Shown: in pieces, positions 15,059-23,328 of the stretch
Layout: every line of letters starts with the position of its first letter
Position numbering within the stretch: the stretch's first letter is position 1
Virus record (IMG/VR): IMGVR_UViG_3300033141_003291
Span: 1 to 37,457 of that record
Origin: a virus
Reading direction: 5' to 3' (one strand)
DNA: 37,457 bases
The notes under the pieces: generated by a model
The model's database searches: none
The model's input: only the letters and a program-made list of their open reading frames with translations
What the model was told of the DNA's origin: nothing
Made by a program: the position numbers and the translations under genes

Positions 15059-16537
15059 ATGGATAACCTTTATGTAGATGAACCCGTTTTTGTATCCTTT
15101 CATATTGGAGAATTAGGGCATTTCTTGCAGAGATTTCAGGGACTTATGAGGTGGCTTAGAAATAATAAATATAAAGATAGAAAATTCTTAATAATGGCAA
15201 GGAAGCCATTCCACATTTTTATACGAGATTTCACTGATTATATAACAGATTTGCCAGTTGAGTTCTATAAACTAAATCTTGAGACTGATTGTTCTGAATC
15301 TCCTCTGAAATCAGCACCACCAGGATCGTTGACACCGCCAGACGTTTATAATTCTCTAATAGAATATTTGAGAAGTCATTACAACAAAGATAAAGCTATA
15401 GAATTCTGGCCTTCACGTGGTTGTGATTTTTTCTGGATAGATCATAAACCACAGACCTTTGTATTGTATAAAACCGAAAAAATAGAATCAGATTTACCAA
15501 TAATTTGTGTATTCCCACGAGGTAGAGCAAGAGCATCTTTCAGAAATGTTCCAGATTTCGTATGGGATGAAGTTGTAGATAAGTTGAGTGAACAATTCCT
15601 AGTTGTTCTAGGTGGTACTCCGGATGGATCTTATCTAGCCAATAAAGAAGGTAAGAATATTATAAACCTGATAAGCTATGATGGTGATGATAAATTAGAG
15701 CAAATAATGGTATTTTTGAACAGTTGCATTTGTTCTGTTAGTAGTCAATCGGGATTGACACATGTTAGCATGTTATGTGGTGCTAATTCTTACATAATAG
15801 GGCATGAGAAGTACAGACATGCAGTAGTAGAGAATAGATACAAAGTTCCAGTCTCATTCAGATTTGTAGATGACTATCGAGCCATTGATGCATATACAAT
15901 TCTGAAAGATATTGAAGGTTTCATTAATGATTTGTTATCAAAGGGGATTGTCCATCTCGGCCAATTAGAAACTAATGTAATCAATAGACCAGCTCTTCAA
16001 CAATTGGTAGGGAAGAAGGATTTAGTTGGTGTAGAGATTGGAGTAGATGAAGGATATAACTCCAAGAATATATTAGATAATTTAGATGTGAAGAAGTTAT
16101 ACTTAGTTGATCCTTGGAAACCATATGACCAGTTTAAAAAGCAGGAATCTCACTACCAAATTGCAAAAAAGATACTGGCAGATTATTCTGATAAAGTAGT
16201 CTGGCTGAGGATGACATCTGATGAAGCAGTGGACAAAATTCCGAATGAACTTGATTTTGTGTACATTGATGGCAATCATCGTTATGAGTTTGTGAAAGAT
16301 GATATAGAAAACTATTTACCAAAGGTAAGAGAAGGTGGTCTGCTAGCAGGGCATGATTATGAATTTAGCGAGGTTCATCGAGCGGTAAATGAGATTTTAA
16401 AGAAGGATTATCATATTTATTCTGGCAAATCATTGGATTGTAATCCCTATGATTGGTGGATATTCAAGGGAGAAAATGAGTTTGATAAGATAATTAACTC
16501 CGATATTGAGAAGCTCAAGACATTATGGACATTGTAG
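15059..16537 (+). CDS. GT9-like glycosyltransferase fused to a SAM methyltransferase
   Basis: 492 residues, paralogue of the gene at 13390. The GT-B half (about 1-300) shares DLPVEFYK, FWIDHKPQTF and CSVSSQSGLTHVSML with it. The C-terminal half is a Methyltransf_24-type domain with an intact SAM site: GVEIGVDEGYNS, LYLVDPW, then DFVYIDGNHRYEFV and LLAGHDY, ending DWWIFKG. One polypeptide could transfer a sugar and O-methylate it. A free-standing version of the methyltransferase is at 18112. It starts 3 nt after the kinase gene and overlaps the next methyltransferase by 13 nt, so the genes form one operon. Confidence 0.78.
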   Translation: MDNLYVDEPVFVSFHIGELGHFLQRFQGLMRWLRNNKYKDRKFLIMARKPFHIFIRDFTDYITDLPVEFYKLNLETDCSESPLKSAPPGSLTPPDVYNSLIEYLRSHYNKDKAIEFWPSRGCDFFWIDHKPQTFVLYKTEKIESDLPIICVFPRGRARASFRNVPDFVWDEVVDKLSEQFLVVLGGTPDGSYLANKEGKNIINLISYDGDDKLEQIMVFLNSCICSVSSQSGLTHVSMLCGANSYIIGHEKYRHAVVENRYKVPVSFRFVDDYRAIDAYTILKDIEGFINDLLSKGIVHLGQLETNVINRPALQQLVGKKDLVGVEIGVDEGYNSKNILDNLDVKKLYLVDPWKPYDQFKKQESHYQIAKKILADYSDKVVWLRMTSDEAVDKIPNELDFVYIDGNHRYEFVKDDIENYLPKVREGGLLAGHDYEFSEVHRAVNEILKKDYHIYSGKSLDCNPYDWWIFKGENEFDKIINSDIEKLKTLWTL

Positions 16538-17214
16538 TTAGAAAATATAATGATGAAGGAGACCTTAGTAGAGGAACTAGAACACTTACATGGATGGGAG
16601 AATATGTATTTAGTCCATTACTAGACGAATATTGGAATGAAGGTGAAAGTGTTCTTGATGTTGGAAGTGGAAATGGAAGAGTAAATTCACTATTAAAAGA
16701 CTACTTTGAGGAAATTTATAATATAGATTTGGTTCTAGAGACTGATGAGAAATTCAAATATGATAACGTTGTGAGTTACAAAGCTGATGTGATGACATTC
16801 GAGTTTAACAGAAAATTTGACACAATTTTCATGTTTGCTACGTTCAGGCTTTTTATAAATAAATATCTAGCCATGAAAAAATTTGTTGAGCTAATGAATC
16901 CATATGGTCAAATAGTAATTATAGAAGACCCAAACTGGGTAAAGCATAAAAATAAAAGTCTAGCATACAATTTGCATGAAATAGCTCCTCCATTTGGTCT
17001 GTATATAGATGAGTTTATAACCAAAAAAGCTGATATGAAGATTTCCTTTATGAGAAGAAAATCAGAATATAGAGAGACTAAAATCACAAAAGGAGATATA
17101 TTCAGGTCAGTTGAAAAGAACATAGGTCTCCATGAAAATGAAAATTGGGAATTTATAGATGAACAGATAACAATGTTAGGAACAGATTTTAATTATGAGG
17201 TTAAGCGTTTATGA
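16525..17214 (+). CDS. Class I SAM methyltransferase
   Basis: 229 residues with the Rossmann methyltransferase signature VLDVGSGNGRVN at about 43-54, an acidic strand end IYNIDLV, and the post-core LMNPYGQIVIIEDP. The substrate is unknown; in this block a sugar hydroxyl is most likely. It is a paralogue of the gene at 20659, sharing the N-terminal SRGTRTLTWM pattern, GSGNGRVNS and the late FITKKAD..SFMRRK. It has an extra ~40-residue tail that the paralogue lacks. An endonuclease gene was inserted just after it. Confidence 0.78.
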   Translation: MDIVVRKYNDEGDLSRGTRTLTWMGEYVFSPLLDEYWNEGESVLDVGSGNGRVNSLLKDYFEEIYNIDLVLETDEKFKYDNVVSYKADVMTFEFNRKFDTIFMFATFRLFINKYLAMKKFVELMNPYGQIVIIEDPNWVKHKNKSLAYNLHEIAPPFGLYIDEFITKKADMKISFMRRKSEYRETKITKGDIFRSVEKNIGLHENENWEFIDEQITMLGTDFNYEVKRL

Positions 17215-17255
17215 TTTCATAGAATCAATAGATTAATAATTTATTAGAAAAGACC

Positions 17256-18098
17256 ATGAAGAAACTTTCATATGAATATATAAAATCTCAATTTGAAAAA
17301 GAAGGATATACTTTGTTAACTAAAACTTATGAGAATTGTTCTCAAAAGTTGGAATTCATCTGCCCAAATAATCATATACATGCTATCAGTTGGGATGAAT
17401 GGAAGCAAGGTAGTAAATGTTATTACTGTTCAGTAAATGTTAAAAAGACAATAGAAGAAATAAGAGAAGCATTTGAGGCTGAAGGATATACTTTGTTAAC
17501 TGAAAAATATAAAAATGCTCATCAAAAATTAGATTATATCTGTCCAAATGGTCATAAACATTCAATATCTTGGGCTAATTGGCAACAGGGACATAGATGT
17601 GGCAAGTGTAAAAAATGTGCTAAAAAAACAATTGAAGAAATCAGAGAAGCATTTGAAAAAGAAGGCTATACTCTTCTTACTAAAAAATATAAAAATGTTT
17701 CTCAAAAACTTAAGTTTATCTGCCCTAATGGACATATACATTCTATACAATGGAATAATTGGCGACAAGGTAAAAGATGTGGTAAATGTAAAATCAAATA
17801 TTACAGTAAGGATGATTTAGAAAATTTTAATATTTATAAAGAAGCAATCTACAATCTAAGTAATAGATTATATAATAAATATAAATCATATATTAATCCT
17901 CTAAATCTAAAAAGAGGTAAATATTCTTATCATCTGGATCATATCTACTCAGTTATAGATGGATATGAGAATAATATCCCAGTAGAAATAATATCTAATC
18001 CTAATAACTTAAGATTGATATCTGCACAAGAAAATTTTAGTAAGAATGGAAATTCTTATATATCAAGAATGATGTTATATCATTTGGCAATAATATGA
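17256..18098 (+). CDS. HNH homing endonuclease with three zinc-finger modules
   Basis: 280 residues, intact. Modules: ICPNNHIHAISWDEWKQGSK.., ICPNGHKH..RCGKC and ICPNGHIH..RCGKC; the first finger has N-H instead of G-H. The HNH part follows with YHLDHIYSVIDGYENN and ISNPNNLRLIS. It lies between two methyltransferase genes without breaking either. Unlike three sister genes there is no TTGACA promoter and no clear ribosome site in the 41 nt before the ATG, so its expression may depend on the sugar operon. Its 3' end differs from the 27-nt end shared by the sister copies. Confidence 0.83.
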   Translation: MKKLSYEYIKSQFEKEGYTLLTKTYENCSQKLEFICPNNHIHAISWDEWKQGSKCYYCSVNVKKTIEEIREAFEAEGYTLLTEKYKNAHQKLDYICPNGHKHSISWANWQQGHRCGKCKKCAKKTIEEIREAFEKEGYTLLTKKYKNVSQKLKFICPNGHIHSIQWNNWRQGKRCGKCKIKYYSKDDLENFNIYKEAIYNLSNRLYNKYKSYINPLNLKRGKYSYHLDHIYSVIDGYENNIPVEIISNPNNLRLISAQENFSKNGNSYISRMMLYHLAII

Positions 18099-18111
18099 GG
18101 TCTTAAATACT

Positions 18112-18624
18112 ATGATTATAAGAACAGATAGACCAGCAATTCACCAACTTATAGGAAGGGAAGATTTAATAGGAGCAGAAATTGGCGTAGAACACGGCTA
18201 TAATGCCATAGGAATCCTAACCCAACTAGATATTAAGAAGTTATATCTGATTGATCCATATCAAGAGTATCCTAGTTCTGATGGTAAAAGTGTTAGATCA
18301 CAAGAACTGATGCAACAAACCAAAGATGAAGCCTTAATTAATCTTGAGAAATTTAATGATAGAATAGAATGGATATTTGATTATTCCTGGAATGCAGTAA
18401 ATCAAATAGAAGATGAATCATTAGATTTTGTCTATATTGATGGAGACCATCGTTACGAAGCTGTTTATAGAGATATTGAATTATACCTTCCAAAGGTAAG
18501 AATTGGTGGATTAATTGGTGGGCATGACTACAAACCAAGAGAAAAAGGTGTAATTAGAGCGGTTAATGAATTCTTCTCAGGAATTGGTCAAAAAAATTGG
18601 GATTGGTGGACGGTAAAAAAATAA
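18112..18624 (+). CDS. SAM methyltransferase, Methyltransf_24 type
   Basis: 170 residues, the stand-alone form of the domain fused to glycosyltransferases at 13390 and 15059. It has GAEIGVEHGYNA (SAM loop), LYLIDPYQ, DFVYIDGDHRYEAV and GGLIGGHDY, and the family's late WDWWTVKK. Members of this family methylate sugar hydroxyls in antibiotic and surface-glycan pathways; the exact position here is unknown. Its stop shares a base with the next start (TAATG). Confidence 0.8.
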   Translation: MIIRTDRPAIHQLIGREDLIGAEIGVEHGYNAIGILTQLDIKKLYLIDPYQEYPSSDGKSVRSQELMQQTKDEALINLEKFNDRIEWIFDYSWNAVNQIEDESLDFVYIDGDHRYEAVYRDIELYLPKVRIGGLIGGHDYKPREKGVIRAVNEFFSGIGQKNWDWWTVKK

Positions 18625-19193
18625 TGAATAAATCAATTTGTTTAGTTGGTGTCTTTAAAAAAGGAAGCACGAATGTTCCAATGGCTAAATCATTCACAAA
18701 ACATGGCTTCTTTGTGATTCCTGTTAATTATCGAACAATAATAACTACTTATGGAATGGAGTTCTTTAATCAGTTTATGCATCATGTAATGATAAAATAT
18801 GAACCATACTTAACATTGTTCAGCAAATGCAACGGAGTTGACCCAGAAATTGTTTCTATGTGTAATAAGTACTCAAAAACTTGGCTATTCTTTATGGATG
18901 CAAAACCAATCTTGGCTGCCAACCCAGAAATCATACAACATATAAAAAACTCAGATATCTCATCGTGTACAGCAAGTGACATGGTCGAATGGTTTAGGTC
19001 TCAAGGAGTAAAAAATTGCCACCATATAGTTCAGGGAATAGATCCAGATGTATTCAAGCCTGTAGAACCAGAAGATAAATATAAAGCTGATATTTCATTT
19101 TTAGGTACACGAACTCCAGAAAGAGATAAGTTTAAAAAAGCTCTTGAAGATGCAGGATTTAATGTTAAATTTAGTAGAGGAAGAATTCTCTAA
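18624..19193 (+). CDS. CgeB-like glycosyltransferase, N-terminal part (frame broken)
   Basis: Start at ATG 18624. The N-terminal Rossmann half of a GT-B enzyme (CLVGVFKKGSTNVPMAKSF, TWLFFMDAKP, VVQ-like HHIVQGIDPDVFKP) runs to ADISFLGTRTPERDKF, the usual hinge into the nucleotide-sugar domain, then loses frame after NVKFS. The second half continues from about 19166 in the +1 frame. Family members have a few more residues between these parts, so a small deletion together with the shift is likely. As read here the enzyme lacks its donor site. Confidence 0.65.
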   Translation: MNKSICLVGVFKKGSTNVPMAKSFTKHGFFVIPVNYRTIITTYGMEFFNQFMHHVMIKYEPYLTLFSKCNGVDPEIVSMCNKYSKTWLFFMDAKPILAANPEIIQHIKNSDISSCTASDMVEWFRSQGVKNCHHIVQGIDPDVFKPVEPEDKYKADISFLGTRTPERDKFKKALEDAGFNVKFSRGRIL

Positions 19194-19524
19194 GGTTTGT
19201 AGCAGTTCCAAGTTTATGCTTTCAATGAATACTTTTAATAACATTCACAAAGGTTATTTTAGTAATAGATTACCAAGATGTCTAGCTTGTGGAGTTACCA
19301 CTTTCCACTATGATAATACTGGAACCTTGAATGACTTTTTTGAAGACGGAAAAGAAGTTATCTATGTCAAAGATGAATATGACTTGATAGATAAAATGAA
19401 GAAAATTGATGATACCACAGCAGGAAAAATAGCTCTAGCAGGTAGAGAACGAGTTTTAAAAGACTATACTTGGGATAATATAATTGGTAAAATGCTAACT
19501 TTGGCAAAAAGGATTACAAAATGA
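19144..19524 (+). CDS. CgeB-like glycosyltransferase, C-terminal part
   Basis: The donor-binding half: EEFSKVCSSSKFMLSMNTFNN, RLPRCLACGVTTFHYDNTG, LNDFFEDGKEVIYVKD and RERVLKDYTWDNII, closely following the Glyco_trans_1_2 layout. The sense portion begins near VEEEFSKV; the formal start at 19144 overlaps the other frame by 50 nt and is probably not used. Read with the preceding frame it forms one glycosyltransferase of about 295 residues. Its stop overlaps the aminotransferase start (ATGA). Confidence 0.65.
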   Translation: MKMQDLMLNLVEEEFSKVCSSSKFMLSMNTFNNIHKGYFSNRLPRCLACGVTTFHYDNTGTLNDFFEDGKEVIYVKDEYDLIDKMKKIDDTTAGKIALAGRERVLKDYTWDNIIGKMLTLAKRITK

Positions 19525-20558
19525 TACCATTTACGAAACCTAGCATTTCCAATAAGACTATAGACAACTTAAAATCAATATGTAGAATTGGAGATGTCCA
19601 AACAGATGGTAGATTTACTATCATGTGTAAGGATATGCTGAGAGATTTAACTGGTTGTAAGGATGTCTTTTTTGTTCCATCGTGTACAGCAGCACTTGAG
19701 TTAGCTGCATTAGCAATTGATATAAAACAAGGTGATGAGGTGATAATCCCATCATTTACTTTTGTATCTTCTGTTGATGAGACACAACTTGAGAGTTTGA
19801 TAACTGAGAAAACTAAAGCCATAGTACCAACTCATTATGGTGGTATCTCCTGCAATATGGATTTTATTAATGAACTTGCGAAAGAGTATTCTTTGTATGT
19901 TATAGAAGATGCAGCTCAGTGTATAAATTCATATTCTGAAAATGGTAAACATTTAGGGTCAATTGGAGATTTGGGAGCAATAAGTTTTCATTTTACCAAG
20001 AATATAACATGTGGTGAAGGTGGGGTATTGCTCGTTAATAGTAATGGACTACTTAATAAGATTAAGGTAGCAAGGGAATGTGGTACAGATTATGCATTCA
20101 GTAGTAATAAATATAGTTGGAAAGATATTGGTTCTTCCTTTAGACCTAGTGAGATTTCTATGGCTTTTCTAGCTACCCAGTTATGTGAAGTTGAAAAAAT
20201 AACGGAGGATAGATTTGCAAGTTGGATTGCCTACTATAGAGGTCTTTCAGAGTTGGCTGATACTGACCTTATTAGATTAGCAGATTCTCGTGGAATGGAA
20301 CATAATGCTCATATATTCTACCTACTAGTTGATAATAGGGATAAAGTATTGAAAAAACTAAGAGAAAATGGTATTTACGCAACAACACATTATTATCCCC
20401 TGCATCTTTCTCAATACGGTGAGCAATTTTACTCATATAAACTACCAAATACTGAATATGTATTCGATCATATAATAAGATTACCTCTATGGTATGGTAT
20501 ATCAATCGATGATATAGAATTTATAATAGATACTTTAAAAAATATATTAAAGAAGTGA
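19521..20558 (+). CDS. DegT/WecE-like sugar aminotransferase, internally shortened
   Basis: 345 residues of the PLP-dependent DegT/DnrJ family, nearest to WecE/RffA, which aminates dTDP-4-keto-6-deoxyglucose to dTDP-Fuc4N. Seen: PSCTAALELAAL, GDEVIIPSFTFVS, VIEDAAQ (Asp130 for the PLP ring), SFHFTKN (Lys160, Schiff base), DIGSSFRPSEISMA and the late THYYPLH. Relative to WecE as I remember it, about 24 residues are missing after FVSS at residue 84, removing a central strand; one Gly is also absent after Lys160. The fold may be compromised. Its dTDP substrate could come from the dehydratase at 23328. Confidence 0.8.
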   Translation: MIPFTKPSISNKTIDNLKSICRIGDVQTDGRFTIMCKDMLRDLTGCKDVFFVPSCTAALELAALAIDIKQGDEVIIPSFTFVSSVDETQLESLITEKTKAIVPTHYGGISCNMDFINELAKEYSLYVIEDAAQCINSYSENGKHLGSIGDLGAISFHFTKNITCGEGGVLLVNSNGLLNKIKVARECGTDYAFSSNKYSWKDIGSSFRPSEISMAFLATQLCEVEKITEDRFASWIAYYRGLSELADTDLIRLADSRGMEHNAHIFYLLVDNRDKVLKKLRENGIYATTHYYPLHLSQYGEQFYSYKLPNTEYVFDHIIRLPLWYGISIDDIEFIIDTLKNILKK

Positions 20559-20564
20559 TTTTTT

Positions 20565-20645
20565 ATGGGATATTTAAAAAGAGGAAAAAGGGATGGAACT
20601 GGTCCATACAAGGGAAGTTATACGAAAAGGAACAAAATGTCCTAG
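20565..20645 (+). CDS. Tiny basic peptide with DGTGP motif
   Basis: A 26-codon ORF beginning MGYLKRGKRDGTGPYKGS. Short basic phage peptides with an R-D-G-T-G-P core are familiar to me, but their function is not. It fills the gap between the aminotransferase and the methyltransferase, though its ribosome site is weak. It could be a truncated remnant. Confidence 0.4.
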   Translation: MGYLKRGKRDGTGPYKGSYTKRNKMS

Positions 20646-20658
20646 AAGGAAATCTTAG

Positions 20659-21210
20659 GTGGCTGATTATAGTTTATACAGTTATTCAAAGAGTGGAGAC
20701 ATAAAAGGTTCCAGAACTCTAGAATGGATAGACAAGTGGATTTTCAAAGAATATCTAGTAAAGGAGTACTGGAAAGTAGGAAGTTCTATACTAGATGTTG
20801 GAAGTGGAAATGGGAGAGTAAACTCCATCTTGGTAAGATACTTTGACATAGTTTATAATATAGATGTGATAATTGATATAGATAGAAGATTCGATTATGA
20901 CAATGTAGTATACCACAGAGGTAACTTTGTATATTATGAATTTGATAGGAAATTTGATGTAATATCATTCTTTATGAGTTTTCTGGCCTTCCCTGACAAA
21001 CCCAAAGCAATAGCCAAATGTTTGGAATTGTTAAATCCAAATGGATTTATATTCATTGCAGACGATGTTAGTTGGGAAGATGGAAACAAAAAAATAAATA
21101 GATATTTAACTTACAACCTTAATGAACTGTGTGAAAAATTCAATCTCGTGTGTGATTCTTTTATAACTAAAAAAGTGAAAACAAAGTGCTCTTTTATCAG
21201 GAGAAAGTGA
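20659..21210 (+). CDS. Class I SAM methyltransferase
   Basis: 183 residues from GTG 20659 with AAGGA 8 nt upstream. SAM motif ILDVGSGNGRVN, then YNIDVI, and LLNPNGFIFIADD after the core. It is clearly a paralogue of the methyltransferase at 16525, lacking that protein's C-terminal tail. Two related enzymes in one block suggest methylation at two positions or on two sugars. The 94-nt gap after it holds only a short hairpin. Confidence 0.75.
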   Translation: MADYSLYSYSKSGDIKGSRTLEWIDKWIFKEYLVKEYWKVGSSILDVGSGNGRVNSILVRYFDIVYNIDVIIDIDRRFDYDNVVYHRGNFVYYEFDRKFDVISFFMSFLAFPDKPKAIAKCLELLNPNGFIFIADDVSWEDGNKKINRYLTYNLNELCEKFNLVCDSFITKKVKTKCSFIRRK

Positions 21211-21217
21211 ATAACTT

Positions 21218-21234
21218 CACTAATTGGATTAGTG
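21218..21234 (+). terminator. Small hairpin after methyltransferase gene
   Basis: CACTAAT (21218-21224) and ATTAGTG (21228-21234) around TGG. No T-run follows, so termination is doubtful; the rest of the gap 21211-21304 shows nothing else I can name. Confidence 0.3.
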
Positions 21235-21304
21235 ACAGTCTTGAGAATTGAAGAGTAGATAGAGAGAACTAATTTAACAAATATTAAAGACTTCAGGAAA
21301 CATT

Positions 21305-22003
21305 ATGGCTTTAGAAAAAAGATTGGTAGTAACTAGATCAGATGATAGCCAGAATGAAATGGCTGAGATAACTCATCCTATTATTAGGAAGTATAGTGAT
21401 AAATGTGAAGCTGATTTTATGATACTATCTGATAACTTGGGATATAAGAGTTCACACTATAGAATACTTAAACTGTATGATTTGTTTGAAGAATACGATA
21501 GGATTTTATCACTAGATACAGATATTTTAATATTGAAGGGTTGCCCAAACATATTTGATGTAGTTCCAAAAGATTGCATTGGTACGATTTTTGAAGATGT
21601 TGGGAGCAGACAACAAGATAGGCGAAATAGAATAAGAATGGTTCAGGAGAAATTTGGAGATGTTGAGTGGAAATCTGGATATATAAATACTGGAGTTGCT
21701 CTGTTTCCCAGAGAAAGTAGGATTATTTTTGAGCAGAAACCAGAAAATGAACTCTGGAACGAGCTGGGCTACGATGATGTATGGCTGGGATATATGATTC
21801 GTAAATACAAATTGGAAATTTTTGAATTAGATCCAATTTGGAATTTTATGAGTATGTTTTCGGAATCGTGGAATATGAATAAATCTAGATTTGAAGCTCA
21901 CATTATACATTATGCTGGAATGGGTTTTAGATTGGCTAATAAAGGAAGAATTGAGATATTAAAAGAAGATTTCTTAATATTGAGGAAATATGGACTCATA
22001 TAG
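21305..22003 (+). CDS. GT8-like glycosyltransferase (GT-A fold)
   Basis: 232 residues resembling glycogenin/LgtC-type GT8 enzymes that move a sugar from a nucleotide donor with retention. The metal-binding DxD lies in LSLDTDILIL (residues 71-73), acceptor-side GYINTGVALF follows at about 120, and HIIHYAGMG near the end gives the third metal-contact region. GGAAACATT precedes the ATG. It overlaps the next gene by 14 nt. Confidence 0.75.
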   Translation: MALEKRLVVTRSDDSQNEMAEITHPIIRKYSDKCEADFMILSDNLGYKSSHYRILKLYDLFEEYDRILSLDTDILILKGCPNIFDVVPKDCIGTIFEDVGSRQQDRRNRIRMVQEKFGDVEWKSGYINTGVALFPRESRIIFEQKPENELWNELGYDDVWLGYMIRKYKLEIFELDPIWNFMSMFSESWNMNKSRFEAHIIHYAGMGFRLANKGRIEILKEDFLILRKYGLI

Positions 22004-22685
22004 TTTCAAAGCTGAGGGCAGTCTTGGCGATTCTTATATTATTGCTTGTAAACTCAATATGTTACATGGAAATATCAAAGTGTTCCATCACACTAAACAT
22101 TACTACTGGCAACCTAAAATTTCTGAGATATATTCACTCAATTCCCATATTTTAGTAGAATTTACAGATGAACCAAGATTGGATCTTTGTGAAATAACTT
22201 CGGATACACACGAACAAAAAATGAATTTCTTTCCAGATTGGAAGATAAAGAGTAATATTAATATTGAAAAACCTTACTGGATATTACAACCTCATTCTGG
22301 TAAAGTTAATGGTGGGAATGCTAAGTTTCTTCCATTTGAGTGGTTAAATCATCAGATAACTATGAACAAAGTAAAGTGTGTTATTTTGGGTACTAGTCCA
22401 ATTTATGAAGACTTAGGAAAAGACTTAACTAAATGTACTAACTTGATTGGAAAGACAAGCATTAAACAAGCAATGAGTATTATAAGAAATGCAAGTCTAT
22501 TTTTTGGTCCAGAAGGGTTATTATCTTTTGTAGCTTTGAGTTATAAAATTCCTTCAATAATTTTCTACTCGGATTTTACGGCATTGGAGAGACGTGTTGT
22601 TGGTACTCCTTGGGAAAATCATGTTATTCAATACATACCTATCCAATATATACCTACAGGAGCAATAAATGATAGTAGTATTTAG
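21990..22685 (+). CDS. GT9-like glycosyltransferase
   Basis: 231 residues with features of ADP-heptose-type GT9 transferases: GSLGDSYIIACKL near the N-terminus, WILQPHSGK mid-protein, and NLIGKTSIKQAMSIIRNASLFFGPEGLLSFVAL, where the donor is bound. It is shorter than a full heptosyltransferase (about 330) and lacks part of the N-terminal domain. Start and stop overlap both neighbours, so it is translated as part of the operon. Confidence 0.7.
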   Translation: MDSYSFKAEGSLGDSYIIACKLNMLHGNIKVFHHTKHYYWQPKISEIYSLNSHILVEFTDEPRLDLCEITSDTHEQKMNFFPDWKIKSNINIEKPYWILQPHSGKVNGGNAKFLPFEWLNHQITMNKVKCVILGTSPIYEDLGKDLTKCTNLIGKTSIKQAMSIIRNASLFFGPEGLLSFVALSYKIPSIIFYSDFTALERRVVGTPWENHVIQYIPIQYIPTGAINDSSI

Positions 22686-23328
22686 TTGCGGTCGCTCAGG
22701 GACAAATTTAATTCTTGAAATGCTACGAGGAAACTCATACTTTTTAGCATCTAGCTATTCGGAGGATAAATTTGTTTTCAGAAGGAAAGACACCATCTAT
22801 CCGCAGAATTACCTTACAAAATGTGACACGATTTATACCAGTTGGTCCGATTTTAGTAGAACAATGTCTACAAACCAACATTGTAAAATAATATGGCCAA
22901 TTAGAAATCCAAAAGATATGATTTTGAGCAAGATGTATCGTGGTCACGGACATGCTGACGATGCTTCTCCAATGGGCTGTGTCGGTGACATATTTTATAT
23001 GTTTGGATTATATAAATTAACAGAAAGCAGATTTAATACAAGAATGATGTTAGTCAAAATGGAAGATGTTATTCTAGATATCGAGAAAGAAGCAAAAGAA
23101 ATTTGTAGATGGTATGGAATAAAATACGAAGAATCAATGAATTATCCCCACTTCAGAATGAGACACAAAGGTAAAAAAGAAAGATATAAAACACTGGACA
23201 AAGGACAAATAGACTTATGGAAGCACTGGGATACTCTATATGATGGTTTCTTTGTAAAAAATAATATTAATGTTGAACAATTATTTAGAGAAGTAGAACC
23301 TATAACAAAATACTTCGGGTACAAATAA
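22669..23328 (+). CDS. Sulfotransferase (PAPS-dependent)
   Basis: 219 residues. The 5'-phosphosulfate loop CGRSGTNLI is at residues 7-15 and the 3'-phosphate site WPIRNPKDMILSKMYR follows at about 76-91 with the Arg and Ser that hold PAPS. These two motifs in this spacing define the sulfotransferase family. It would move sulfate from PAPS to a hydroxyl or amine, here most likely a sugar. An APS-kinase-like gene 7.6 kb upstream in the same block could supply PAPS. Overlaps the GT9-like gene by 17 nt and the dehydratase by 1 nt. Confidence 0.82.
   Translation: MIVVFSCGRSGTNLILEMLRGNSYFLASSYSEDKFVFRRKDTIYPQNYLTKCDTIYTSWSDFSRTMSTNQHCKIIWPIRNPKDMILSKMYRGHGHADDASPMGCVGDIFYMFGLYKLTESRFNTRMMLVKMEDVILDIEKEAKEICRWYGIKYEESMNYPHFRMRHKGKKERYKTLDKGQIDLWKHWDTLYDGFFVKNNINVEQLFREVEPITKYFGYK

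Noticed and set aside
20565-20645. Group I intron or HEG remnant in the gap 20559-20658
   Set aside because: No core elements are present; the gap is better explained by a tiny basic ORF.
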